Shown: positions 56,735 to 64,000 of the stretch, piece by piece
How the letters are laid out: every line of letters begins with the position of its first letter
Position numbering within the stretch: position 1 is the first letter of the stretch
Source of the DNA: Chimaeribacter arupi
GTDB taxonomy: Bacteria; Pseudomonadota; Gammaproteobacteria; Enterobacterales; Enterobacteriaceae
Assembly (NCBI RefSeq): GCF_002858805.1
Contig: NZ_PJZI01000020.1
Coordinates: 26,740 to 90,739, forward strand
Direction of reading: 5' to 3'
DNA: 64,000 nt
Notes under the pieces: generated by a model
The model's database searches: none
The model's input: the letters and a program-made list of their open reading frames with translations, nothing else
Told to the model about the DNA's origin: nothing
Translations under genes and position numbers: made by a program

Positions 56735-58804
56735 TCAGGCCTGTTTGTCTGGTTGTTCCAGAGTCTTTAGATAATGGTAAATGGCAGTCTGCGCCCTTAC
56801 CTTACGGCGGTTGCCGCGCGGAACATACCGGTTACTCAGCTCTTTATCAATATAACGTGCCTTGACGGTATCGTTCAGCAAGATGTCCAGAATATCCAGC
56901 ACCCGCTGTTTCAACCGCGGATCGAGCAGCCCGACCGCCACTTCAATACGGAAATCGATGTTGCGCGTCATCCAGTCGGCAGAGGAGAGGAACACTTTTT
57001 GATCGCCATTATTTTCAAACACATAGACCCGGTCATGCTCCAGGAACCGGTCGACAATACTGGTGACCTGGATATTGTCGCTGATGCCCGGCAGGTTCGG
57101 CACCAGTGAACACATCCCGCGTACCAGCAGGCGGATTTTCACCCCGACACCGGAGGCGGCATAGAGCCGGTCAATCAGGCCTTTATCGACCAGGTTGTTC
57201 ACTTTCAGAATAATGCCGCCTGTGCCGCCGGACTGGGCATTGACGATTTCCTGGTCAATCAGTGCATAAAGCATCCGGCGTGAGTTCTGCGGTGACACCA
57301 TCAGGTGGTCGAAGGTCACCGGGCGGTACGGGTTCTCAATAAAGTTGAATACCCGGCGCACTTCGTTGGTGATGCGCGCGTCAGCGGTCAGCAACGAATA
57401 GTCCGTATAGAGGCGCGCGGTTTTTTCGTTGAAGTTACCGGTTCCAATGTGCGCATAACGCACGATTTCATCGTTTTCCAGCCGTGAGATCAAAAACAGC
57501 TTGGCGTGGATTTTCAGCCCCGGCGCCGAGAAAATCACATGCACACCGGCTTCGGTGAGCCGCTTGGCCCAGTGGATATTGGCTTCTTCATCGAAGCGCG
57601 CCTGCAACTCCACCACCACCGTGACTTTTTTACCATTGTGCGCGGCGTGGATCATCGATTCGATGATGCGCGAATCCTTGGCGACGCGGTAGATGTTGAT
57701 CTTGATCGCCAGTACGCTCGGGTCAAACGACGCCTGGCGCAGCAGCTCCAGCACATGCTCGAAGGTGTGGTACGGGTAATAGAGCAGCACATCGCGTTCG
57801 CGGATGGCGTCAAAGCCGTTGCGGAAGCGGTCGAACCAGATGTGGCGAAGCTGCGGCATCGGCCGGTTGACCAGGTTGGCCTTGCCGACGTTCGGGAAAC
57901 CGATGAAATCTTTGAAGTTATGGTAGCGGCCGCCGGGGATAACCGAGTCATAGTTGGAGATGCCGAGTTTTTCGCGCAGTAACTCCACCATCTCGTCCGG
58001 CATGTCGCGCTGGTAAACAAAGCGCACCGGTTCTGCCGTCAGGCGCTGCTTGAGGCTGGAGGACATCAGTTCCAGCAGGCTTGATTCCATCTCGGTGACC
58101 AGATCATATTCGGCGTCACGCGTCATTTTCATCGAGTAGGCGTTCAGCGCGTCATAATCAAAGAAGCCTTTGAAGATGTCATCCAGGCAGTTACGCAGGA
58201 TATTGTCCAGCAGGATCATCGGCTTGCGGCGGCGCGGGGCTTCCGGCGGCAAATCGACAAAACGCGGTACCTTGTCGGACGGGATCTCCAGCAAGGCGTA
58301 GTTGATCTGCTCGCCACGGATAATTTCCACCGCCAGATAGGTGTAGTCGTCTTTCAGGAACTGCACCAGATTGGTGTCCTGATCGACCAGGATTGGCGTG
58401 ATATACGGACGCAGCGAGTGCTTGAAGTAGTGGCGCAACCAGGCTTGCTGGTTCTCTGACAGCTGGCGTTCGTTAATCAGGAAGATCTGATTACGCGCCA
58501 TCTCCAGCAGCAAATCATTATACAGGTTGTCAAATTCCTGCTCGGTTTTCAGCACCTTGGCCTGGATGCGTTTGAGCAGGTGTCGCGAGGCACCCATTGA
58601 ACCTTGTTCTTCGCTGATCAGAATCCGTCGTTTCAGTTCAGCAAAACGGACTTTATAAAACTCATCAAGGTTATTTGAGTAAATGCCCAGAAAACGCATA
58701 CGTTCAATGAGGGGATTTGACTTGTCAGCCGCTTCCTGCAATACCCTTTCATTGAAAGATAACCAACTTAGCTCTTTTTCTGTGTATAGCTTTTCTTGTC
58801 CCAT
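56735..58804 (-). CDS. ppk: Polyphosphate kinase 1
   Basis: Ppk makes polyphosphate from ATP. From the ATG at 58804 (689 residues, K-12 688) there are the N domain, the head domain with conserved Arg residues and two phospholipase-D-like C domains. The phospho-acceptor histidine is in [12 protein letters not shown] and the second histidine in [10 protein letters not shown]. It is membrane-associated. An in-frame start at 58849 adds 15 unconserved residues. Divergent from a pst operon, so phosphate import and polyphosphate synthesis are adjacent. Confidence 0.97.
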   Translation of the reverse strand: MGQEKLYTEKELSWLSFNERVLQEAADKSNPLIERMRFLGIYSNNLDEFYKVRFAELKRRILISEEQGSMGASRHLLKRIQAKVLKTEQEFDNLYNDLLLEMARNQIFLINERQLSENQQAWLRHYFKHSLRPYITPILVDQDTNLVQFLKDDYTYLAVEIIRGEQINYALLEIPSDKVPRFVDLPPEAPRRRKPMILLDNILRNCLDDIFKGFFDYDALNAYSMKMTRDAEYDLVTEMESSLLELMSSSLKQRLTAEPVRFVYQRDMPDEMVELLREKLGISNYDSVIPGGRYHNFKDFIGFPNVGKANLVNRPMPQLRHIWFDRFRNGFDAIRERDVLLYYPYHTFEHVLELLRQASFDPSVLAIKINIYRVAKDSRIIESMIHAAHNGKKVTVVVELQARFDEEANIHWAKRLTEAGVHVIFSAPGLKIHAKLFLISRLENDEIVRYAHIGTGNFNEKTARLYTDYSLLTADARITNEVRRVFNFIENPYRPVTFDHLMVSPQNSRRMLYALIDQEIVNAQSGGTGGIILKVNNLVDKGLIDRLYAASGVGVKIRLLVRGMCSLVPNLPGISDNIQVTSIVDRFLEHDRVYVFENNGDQKVFLSSADWMTRNIDFRIEVAVGLLDPRLKQRVLDILDILLNDTVKARYIDKELSNRYVPRGNRRKVRAQTAIYHYLKTLEQPDKQA

Positions 58805-58897
58805 TGTCACTCCATTCATTGAGCCTGAAGCTTTTTTCCCGTAGGCCACTGAACGGGCAATGCCTTTCCGGCATACAAATTCCAGGAGGGAGTCATC

Positions 58898-59020
58898 GTG
58901 CAGAACACAGCGCTCAACGACCCATCCCCTGTAATGGGTGGCGAGTCTCTCACAACATTATTGCGAAATAATGACAACAAAGTCCAACCATTCTCAGTGG
59001 TTAACATTGTCATGCATTGA
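58898..59020 (+). CDS. Possible 40-residue small protein
   Basis: GTG at 58898 has AGGAGGG 8 bases upstream and opens a frame of 40 codons to TGA at 59018. The product begins [18 protein letters not shown] and ends SVVNIVMH; it is soluble with no motif. The good ribosome binding site is the only positive sign, and the frame ends inside a possible Pho box. It may be chance. Confidence 0.25.
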   Translation: MQNTALNDPSPVMGGESLTTLLRNNDNKVQPFSVVNIVMH

Positions 59021-59040
59021 TCATTAATCTGGCATAAGAT
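59007..59040 (+). promoter_or_regulatory. Pho-box candidate and -10 for pstC
   Basis: TTGTCAT (59007-59013), 4 bp, then TGATCAT (59018-59024) has the 11-bp period of a PhoB box. The first half fits 6 of 7, the second about 4 of 7. TAAGAT (59035-59040) follows 10 bp later, where the -10 of a PhoB-dependent promoter lies. The match is suggestive only. Confidence 0.4.
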
Positions 59041-59121
59041 GCCCGGTCGGACGTACGGTTGGCGGGCAGGTTGCCCCGCCGCAATGTCAGGCTATTTTTA
59101 CTTTTTTATGCAGGATGGGCA

Positions 59122-61254
59122 GTGCAGATACGTGACCTACCTCTTTCTTCAGATCGCCGCCGTGCCAGGACAGACCGCCTGATACGCTACGGCGTGACCG
59201 GCTGCGGTATGCTGGTGCTGTTAACGCTGATGCTGATTTTTGTCTGGCTGCTTTACAGCATCTGGCCGCTGTTCCGGCCGGCCTCTGTGAGTGAACCGGT
59301 CACGCTGCGCTTCAATACCGACCCGCCGGCGCTGGCGATGGGGATGCTGCCGGATCACCGGTGGGGCTACCGGCTGGATGCACAAGGGCAGGGGGCCTAC
59401 ATCCCGCTGGCTGCGACCTCACAGGCGGTGACGCCGCTCACCACGTCGCTGGCCCCGGCCGTCACGGCGCTGGCCCACACCGGCGGCGTGATGCCGGTGT
59501 ATGGCCTCGGCGGCGCGGATGGCCGCGTCACGCTGGTGCAGCCGGTGCTGCCGCTGGCCGGCCAGCCCCCGCACTGGGCTTTCCCTTACGGCCGGACGCC
59601 GCTGGCCCTCGATGATGCCGGTGAGCCGCTGGTGCGGCTGGCATTGGTGATGGGGGAGGGCGTGCCGCTGCGGGCGGCTGCCGTGACGGCCGATCGCCGC
59701 CTGCGGGTGCGTGATCTGCCGTCCGGCCTCGATCTCACCCTGCCGCTGGCCGCGGTGCCTGACTCCCTCAACCTGACGCCCAACGGCCGCCTGCTGTTCC
59801 TGCAAACCGGCCCGCTGTTGCAGATCTACACCCTGCACAACGGCGGCATCCAGTTGCGCCAGAGCGTGGCGCTGGCGGATCGCGGCCCGGTCACGGTCAC
59901 GCTGCTCAGCGGCGGCGGCTCGCTGCTGGTGAACGCCGGGGGCCGGCTCTCGCAATGGTTTGACGTCAACGGGCCACAGGGGCCGCGGCTGACGCGCATC
60001 CGTGATTTCCCCCCGCAACAGGTCAGACAACTGGCGGCAGAACCGATGCGGCGGGTGTTTGCCGCGCTGGATGCGCACAACACGCTGACGCTGAACGCCG
60101 TGGTGCGTACCGAACCGCTGCTGAGCCGCCCGCTGCCCGACGTGCGCCGGATGGCCTTCTCCCCGCAGGGGGACGGGCTGCTGGCCGAGACGCCGCAGGG
60201 CTGGCTGACGCTCTGCGTCACCAACCCCTACCCGGACATCAGCCTGCGCACGTTGTGGCAGAAAGTCTGGTATGAGGGCTACCCCGAACCGGCGTATGTC
60301 TGGCAGAGCACCTCCGCCGCAGAGGGTTACCAGCCGAAACTCAGCCTGATGCCGGTGATCACCGGGACGCTGAAAGCGGCACTCTGCGCGATGCTGTTTG
60401 CGGTGCCGCTGGCGCTGAGCGGCGCGGCCTACACCGCCTGGTTTATGACCCCACGCCTGCGGCGGCTGGTGAAACCGGCGCTGGAGGTGATGGGGGCACT
60501 GCCCACGGTGGTGATAGGCCTGATTGCCGGCATCTGGCTGGCCCCGCTGTTGCAACATATGCTGCTCGGTGTGCTGCTGCTGCCGTGGTTGCTGGCGCTG
60601 GTGGCGCTGGCGGCCAGTTTGCTGGCGGCGCGCCTGCGCTGGCGTACCGCCGGGCGCGAAGTGTTCTTCCTGCTGCCGCTGCTGGCCGGGATTGTCTGGC
60701 TGGTGTGCCGTGTCAGCCCCTGGCTGGAGCAGGCCCTGTTCACGATGCCGCTGGCACAGTGGTTGGGCGAGGGTTACCAGCCGCGCAATACGCTGGTGGT
60801 CGGGGTCGCGATGGGCTTTGCGCTGGTGCCGGTGATCTTCACCCTGGCGGAGGATGCGCTGTTCAGCGTGCCGCCGTTGCTGAGCCAGGGCTCGCTGGCG
60901 CTGGGGGCCACCCCGTGGCAGACCTTGCGCCGGGTGATTGTGCCTGCTGCCGGGGCCGGGATTTTCTCCGCCCTGATGATTGGTTTTGGCCGGGCAGTAG
61001 GGGAAACAATGATTGTGCTGATGGCGACCGGCAATACGCCGATCATGGATGGCAGCCTGTTCCAGGGGCTGCGCGCGCTGGCCGCCAATATCGCGATTGA
61101 GCTGCCGGAGGCAGTGGCAGACAGCGGGCACTACCGCGTGCTGATGCTGACGGCGCTGGTGCTGTTCCTCTTTACCTTTGTGCTGAACACGCTGGCGGAG
61201 CTTATCCGCCAGCGGCTGCGCACGCGCTACAGCCAGAATCAGGAGGGCGCATGA
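59122..61254 (+). CDS. pstC: Phosphate ABC transporter permease, long PstC type
   Basis: From GTG at 59122 (710 residues) there is a first span (about 24-47), then about 350 residues of extracytoplasmic beta-rich sequence with propeller-like repeats (for example ALAMGMLPDHRWGYRLDAQG, LLFLQTGPLLQIYTLHNG). The PstC permease domain (about 405-700) follows, with the EAA-like loop GATPWQTLRRVIVPAAGAGIFSALMIGFGRAVGETM. Usual PstC is near 320 residues. Long forms occur beside ppk in Yersinia-type second Pst systems. AGGA lies upstream. It overlaps pstA by 4 bp. Confidence 0.86.
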   Translation: MQIRDLPLSSDRRRARTDRLIRYGVTGCGMLVLLTLMLIFVWLLYSIWPLFRPASVSEPVTLRFNTDPPALAMGMLPDHRWGYRLDAQGQGAYIPLAATSQAVTPLTTSLAPAVTALAHTGGVMPVYGLGGADGRVTLVQPVLPLAGQPPHWAFPYGRTPLALDDAGEPLVRLALVMGEGVPLRAAAVTADRRLRVRDLPSGLDLTLPLAAVPDSLNLTPNGRLLFLQTGPLLQIYTLHNGGIQLRQSVALADRGPVTVTLLSGGGSLLVNAGGRLSQWFDVNGPQGPRLTRIRDFPPQQVRQLAAEPMRRVFAALDAHNTLTLNAVVRTEPLLSRPLPDVRRMAFSPQGDGLLAETPQGWLTLCVTNPYPDISLRTLWQKVWYEGYPEPAYVWQSTSAAEGYQPKLSLMPVITGTLKAALCAMLFAVPLALSGAAYTAWFMTPRLRRLVKPALEVMGALPTVVIGLIAGIWLAPLLQHMLLGVLLLPWLLALVALAASLLAARLRWRTAGREVFFLLPLLAGIVWLVCRVSPWLEQALFTMPLAQWLGEGYQPRNTLVVGVAMGFALVPVIFTLAEDALFSVPPLLSQGSLALGATPWQTLRRVIVPAAGAGIFSALMIGFGRAVGETMIVLMATGNTPIMDGSLFQGLRALAANIAIELPEAVADSGHYRVLMLTALVLFLFTFVLNTLAELIRQRLRTRYSQNQEGA

Positions 61255-62918
61255 TCGGCTGGCGGCGGACGGGCACCCCGTGGATCTGGCTGACGGCGGC
61301 CGCCGTGGCCGTGAGCGTGCTGGCGCTGGCCGGGATTATCCTGCTGCTGGCCGGGCAGGGGGTACGCAGTTTCTGGCCCGCGACCGTTTACCAGTTCACG
61401 CTGCGCGCACCGCTGGCCGGGCAGAGCCAGTTGCTGGGTGAACTGTATGCCCGCCCAACCGTGCCGCGGCAACAGCTGCGCGAGGCGGGGGTGCCGCTGC
61501 CGCCGGACGCGCCCGCCAACGTGACGCGGCTGTTGATTAAGGTCGCGAACCGCGACCTGAACGCCGGGCCGGACAGCGCGCGCGAATTTATGCTGGTAGC
61601 GGAAAACGATGTGCTGGCCCGCCGCGCACCGCCGGAGGTGCTGGTGATTGACCGGGAGGAGAGCGGGCTGGTGTACGGCACGCTGGCCGGGATGCTGGAA
61701 AACGGCCAGCCGCTGGTAGCGCGCAACCTGGCTGCCGAGCTGCTGCGCCGCATCCCGGAAAACCGGGCGCTGGCAGACCGCGCCCGGCATGTGCAGCACC
61801 ATGCGCTGGCGCGGGTCAACCACCGGTTTGAGGTGCTGCGGCTGGAGGAGCGGCAACTGGCGATGACCGGGCGGCTTACCCCACAGGCGGTGTCACGCTT
61901 ACACGCGGAGCGGATTGAGGTGGAGTACCAGTTCAACCGCCTGACCACCGAGCTTGAAAGCATCAACCAGGATCGTCAGCGTGACGCCCTGTTGCTGCGC
62001 GATGCGGCCGGGAAGATCCACACGCTGCCGCTGAATGAGGTGCATAACGCCTGGTATCCGAATGCCATGAGCCTGCCGCAGAAGCTGATGCACACGCTGC
62101 GCGCCGGGTGGGCTTTCCTGAGTGAGAACCCGCGCGCCTCGAATACCGCCGGCGGCATTTTCCCGGCGCTGTTCGGCACGGTGCTGATGGTGGTGCTGAT
62201 GTCAGTGATGGTGATGCCGCTCGGGGTGATCGCCGCGGTTTACCTGCATGAATATGCCGGGCGGCACTGGCTGACGCGCCTGCTGCGGATTGCGGTGGTG
62301 AACCTGGCGGGGGTGCCGTCGATTGTGTACGGCGTGTTCGGGCTGGGCTTTTTTGTGTATGTCATCGGCGGAACGCTTGACCAGTTGCTGTTCCCGCAGG
62401 CGCTGCCTGACCCGACTTTCGGCACGCCCGGCGTGCTGTGGGCCGCGCTGACGCTGGCGCTGCTGACGCTGCCGGTGGTGATTGTCGCCACGGAGGAGGG
62501 GTTGTCGCGCATTCCGGTGGCCCTGCGGCAGGGGTCGCTGGCGCTGGGGGCGACACAGGCGCAGACGCTCTGGCGCATCGTGCTGCCGATGGCGGTGCCG
62601 GCGATGCTGACCGGCATGATTCTGGCGATCGCCCGTGCCGCGGGGGAAACCGCGCCGCTGATGCTGGTGGGGGTGGTGAAATCCGTCCCGGCGTTGCCGG
62701 TGGACAGCATTTTCCCGTACCTCCACCTTGACCGTAAATTTATGCATCTGGGCTTCCAGATCTATGACATGGCGCTGCAAAGCCCGAACGTGGAGGCAGC
62801 CCAGCCGCTGGTCTACGCCACGGCGCTGCTGCTGGTGGTGATGGTGGTGGGCCTGAACCTGGCGGCGATGGGGCTGCGCCATTCGTTGCGTGAAAAATTC
62901 CGTTCGCTGGGCGTCTGA
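61251..62918 (+). CDS. pstA: Phosphate ABC transporter permease, long PstA type
   Basis: The 555-residue protein (usual PstA about 296) has a first span (about 13-36), an extracytoplasmic insert of about 250 residues with a predicted coiled coil (VNHRFEVLRLEERQLAM... to ...TTELESINQDRQRD), and a C-terminal permease domain (about 300-545). The EAA loop is GATQAQTLWRIVLPMAVPAMLTGMILAIARAAGETAPLM. Its partner insert in PstC suggests a joint periplasmic structure. pstB follows after 25 bp. Confidence 0.86.
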   Translation: MIGWRRTGTPWIWLTAAAVAVSVLALAGIILLLAGQGVRSFWPATVYQFTLRAPLAGQSQLLGELYARPTVPRQQLREAGVPLPPDAPANVTRLLIKVANRDLNAGPDSAREFMLVAENDVLARRAPPEVLVIDREESGLVYGTLAGMLENGQPLVARNLAAELLRRIPENRALADRARHVQHHALARVNHRFEVLRLEERQLAMTGRLTPQAVSRLHAERIEVEYQFNRLTTELESINQDRQRDALLLRDAAGKIHTLPLNEVHNAWYPNAMSLPQKLMHTLRAGWAFLSENPRASNTAGGIFPALFGTVLMVVLMSVMVMPLGVIAAVYLHEYAGRHWLTRLLRIAVVNLAGVPSIVYGVFGLGFFVYVIGGTLDQLLFPQALPDPTFGTPGVLWAALTLALLTLPVVIVATEEGLSRIPVALRQGSLALGATQAQTLWRIVLPMAVPAMLTGMILAIARAAGETAPLMLVGVVKSVPALPVDSIFPYLHLDRKFMHLGFQIYDMALQSPNVEAAQPLVYATALLLVVMVVGLNLAAMGLRHSLREKFRSLGV

Positions 62919-62943
62919 TGCCCGGCCTGTGTAGGAGAGAGTG

Positions 62944-63753
62944 ATGAGATCATTACTGGGCGGCGAGCCCTTGCCGGATGTGTCGCGGCTCAGCGATGCC
63001 GACACCGCGCTGGAGGTGCAGGCGCTGAACCTGTGGTATGGCGGCAAGCAGGCGTTGCATGATATTTCGCTGCGCATTCCGCGCCACCGGGTCACGGCGC
63101 TGATCGGCCCGTCCGGCTGCGGCAAGTCCACCTTGTTGCGATGTTTTAACCGGATGAATGATCTGCTGGAAGCCTGCCGGATTGAGGGTGACATCCGTCT
63201 CGGCGGCAGCCCGGTGTATGGCGATCAGGTGGATGTGACGGCCCTGCGGCGGCGGGTCGGGATGGTGTTCCAGCGGCCGAACCCGTTTCCGAAATCGATT
63301 TATGAGAATGTGGTGTATGGCCTGCGGGTGCAGGGCATCAGCGACCGGCGGCTGCTGGACGAAGCCGTCGAGACCGCCCTGCGGGCGGCGGCGTTGTGGC
63401 ATGAAGTCAAAGACCGGTTGAAGGAGAATGCCCTGCGCCTCTCCAGCGGCCAGCAGCAGCGGCTGGTGATTGCGCGGGCGATTGCGATTGAGCCGGAGGT
63501 CTTGTTGCTGGATGAGCCGACCTCGGCGCTTGACCCGATTTCCACGCTGACGATTGAGGAGCTGATCGGCGCGCTGAAGGAGCGGTTCACCGTGGTGCTG
63601 GTGACGCACAATATGCAGCAGGCCGCGCGCGTCTCGGATTACACGGCGTTTATCCACCAGGGGGCGTTGGTGGAGTATGGGGATACCGACCGGTTGTTTA
63701 CGTCGCCGCGCCAGCGGAGGACGGAGGATTATATTACCGGGAGATTTGGATAG
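62944..63753 (+). CDS. pstB: Phosphate import ATP-binding protein PstB (second copy type)
   Basis: The 269-residue ABC ATPase has Walker [10 protein letters not shown], the Q-loop [17 protein letters not shown] typical of PstB, signature LSSGQQQRL (LSGGQ in most members) and Walker [24 protein letters not shown] fits the ATG at 62944 better than GTG 62941. It energises the long PstC/PstA pair. No pstS or phoU follows; the next 150 bp are non-coding. Confidence 0.93.
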   Translation: MRSLLGGEPLPDVSRLSDADTALEVQALNLWYGGKQALHDISLRIPRHRVTALIGPSGCGKSTLLRCFNRMNDLLEACRIEGDIRLGGSPVYGDQVDVTALRRRVGMVFQRPNPFPKSIYENVVYGLRVQGISDRRLLDEAVETALRAAALWHEVKDRLKENALRLSSGQQQRLVIARAIAIEPEVLLLDEPTSALDPISTLTIEELIGALKERFTVVLVTHNMQQAARVSDYTAFIHQGALVEYGDTDRLFTSPRQRRTEDYITGRFG

Positions 63754-63809
63754 CAGGGCGTTGGCCCTGCACCCAGGGGGATTGATGTACGTGGTACAGC
63801 TTTTAATGA

Positions 63810-63859
63810 GTTAGGTGGCAGGTTTCAGTTGTTGGTTAAGTGGCATGTTTCGGTTGTTC
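63810..63859. repeat. 25-bp tandem duplication downstream of pstB
   Basis: Copies at 63810-63834 and 63835-63859 match at 21 of 25 positions with no gap. They lie 41 bp before dispersed repeat copy B. Confidence 0.85.
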
Positions 63860-63900
63860 ATGTGCGCCTATGTGCTCCACTTTAAAAAAGATCGAGGTAT

Positions 63901-64000
63901 GTTGCGTTGGCATACGCCCGGCGTCTTTCTGCGGCTCCGCTGCCGCCACCGCGCAAGGGGCGCGTAGGCGCGCGCCCCTTGCATCCCCGCGCCTTGGGTG
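63901..64000. repeat. Dispersed repeat, copy B (cut by window end)
   Basis: This is the same element as 42536-42635. Here the central hairpin is longer: GCAAGGGGCGCG pairs with CGCGCCCCTTGC around a 6-nt loop. The element continues past the last base. Confidence 0.9.

Larger units (their letters stand above)
58805..59121. other. Divergent control region between ppk and pstC
   Basis: This stretch holds promoters for both directions. It includes an AACCA-N7-TGGTT inverted repeat (58986-59002), TTGTCAT-type half-sites on both strands (59007-59013 on +, 58978-58972 on -) and a possible 40-codon frame (58898-59020). Confidence 0.55.

Noticed and set aside
59419..61131. A 570-codon open frame on the minus strand
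   Set aside because: Antisense shadow of pstC, with Gln/His/Arg-rich composition typical of reversed GC-rich genes.

Overview
The window is a GC-rich stretch of chromosome from a member of the Enterobacterales. Most proteins read as close relatives of E. coli K-12 housekeeping genes. Several features are absent from K-12 and fit Yersiniaceae, most likely Serratia or a near relative: an MgtE magnesium channel, a second Pst-type transporter beside ppk-ppx, and a protealysin-type metalloprotease paired with its inhibitor emfourin. Genus assignment is inference; no rRNA or tRNA gene is visible.

Layout. 1-11.4 kb: pepB (3' end), sseB, ndk, rlmN, pilF, rodZ, ispG, hisS, yfgM, bamB, der, all on the + strand. 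This is the conserved run for ribosome and tRNA maturation, isoprenoid synthesis, cell shape and outer-membrane assembly. 11.4-16.5 kb: an AEC-family transporter, an MBL-fold hydrolase, yfgJ, the protease/inhibitor pair and xseA. 16.5-19.8 kb: guaB-guaA behind a PurR box. 19.8-23.1 kb: a patchwork of small genes, namely a vapBC toxin-antitoxin pair, iraP, a small CxxC protein, a GNAT acetyltransferase and two unknowns. 23.2-25.0 kb: thiM-thiD behind a TPP riboswitch. 25-30.1 kb: gutQ with an RspR-like regulator, yegS, the small RNA gene cyaR, trhP (yegQ) and yegP. 30.2-41.3 kb: the mdtABCD-baeSR efflux and envelope-stress operon. 41.5-50.7 kb: an aldo/keto reductase, yegD, the TonB-dependent receptor pqqU, alkA and dgcE (yegE). 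50.9-58.8 kb: mgtE, yfgG, mak with a divergent LacI-type regulator, ppx and ppk. 59.1-63.8 kb: pstC-pstA-pstB of a second Pst system with unusually long permeases and no pstS in view.

Architecture. Compared with the remembered K-12 order, the window is the sseB...guaA...yfgG-ppx-ppk segment split by a collinear copy of the K-12 yegE...thiM segment. Its two junctions fall at the vapBC/iraP patchwork and near mgtE.

The most unusual non-coding features are: (i) a hairpin-rich dispersed repeat of at least 100 bp at 42.5 kb and again at the right edge of the window; (ii) a 22-bp tandem array that duplicates the last codons and stop of mak; (iii) cyaR with a CRP half-site centred about 42 bp upstream of its start; (iv) twin operators between mak and its regulator; (v) a TPP riboswitch whose expression platform pairs with the thiM ribosome binding site. 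No CRISPR array, prophage or complete insertion sequence was found.
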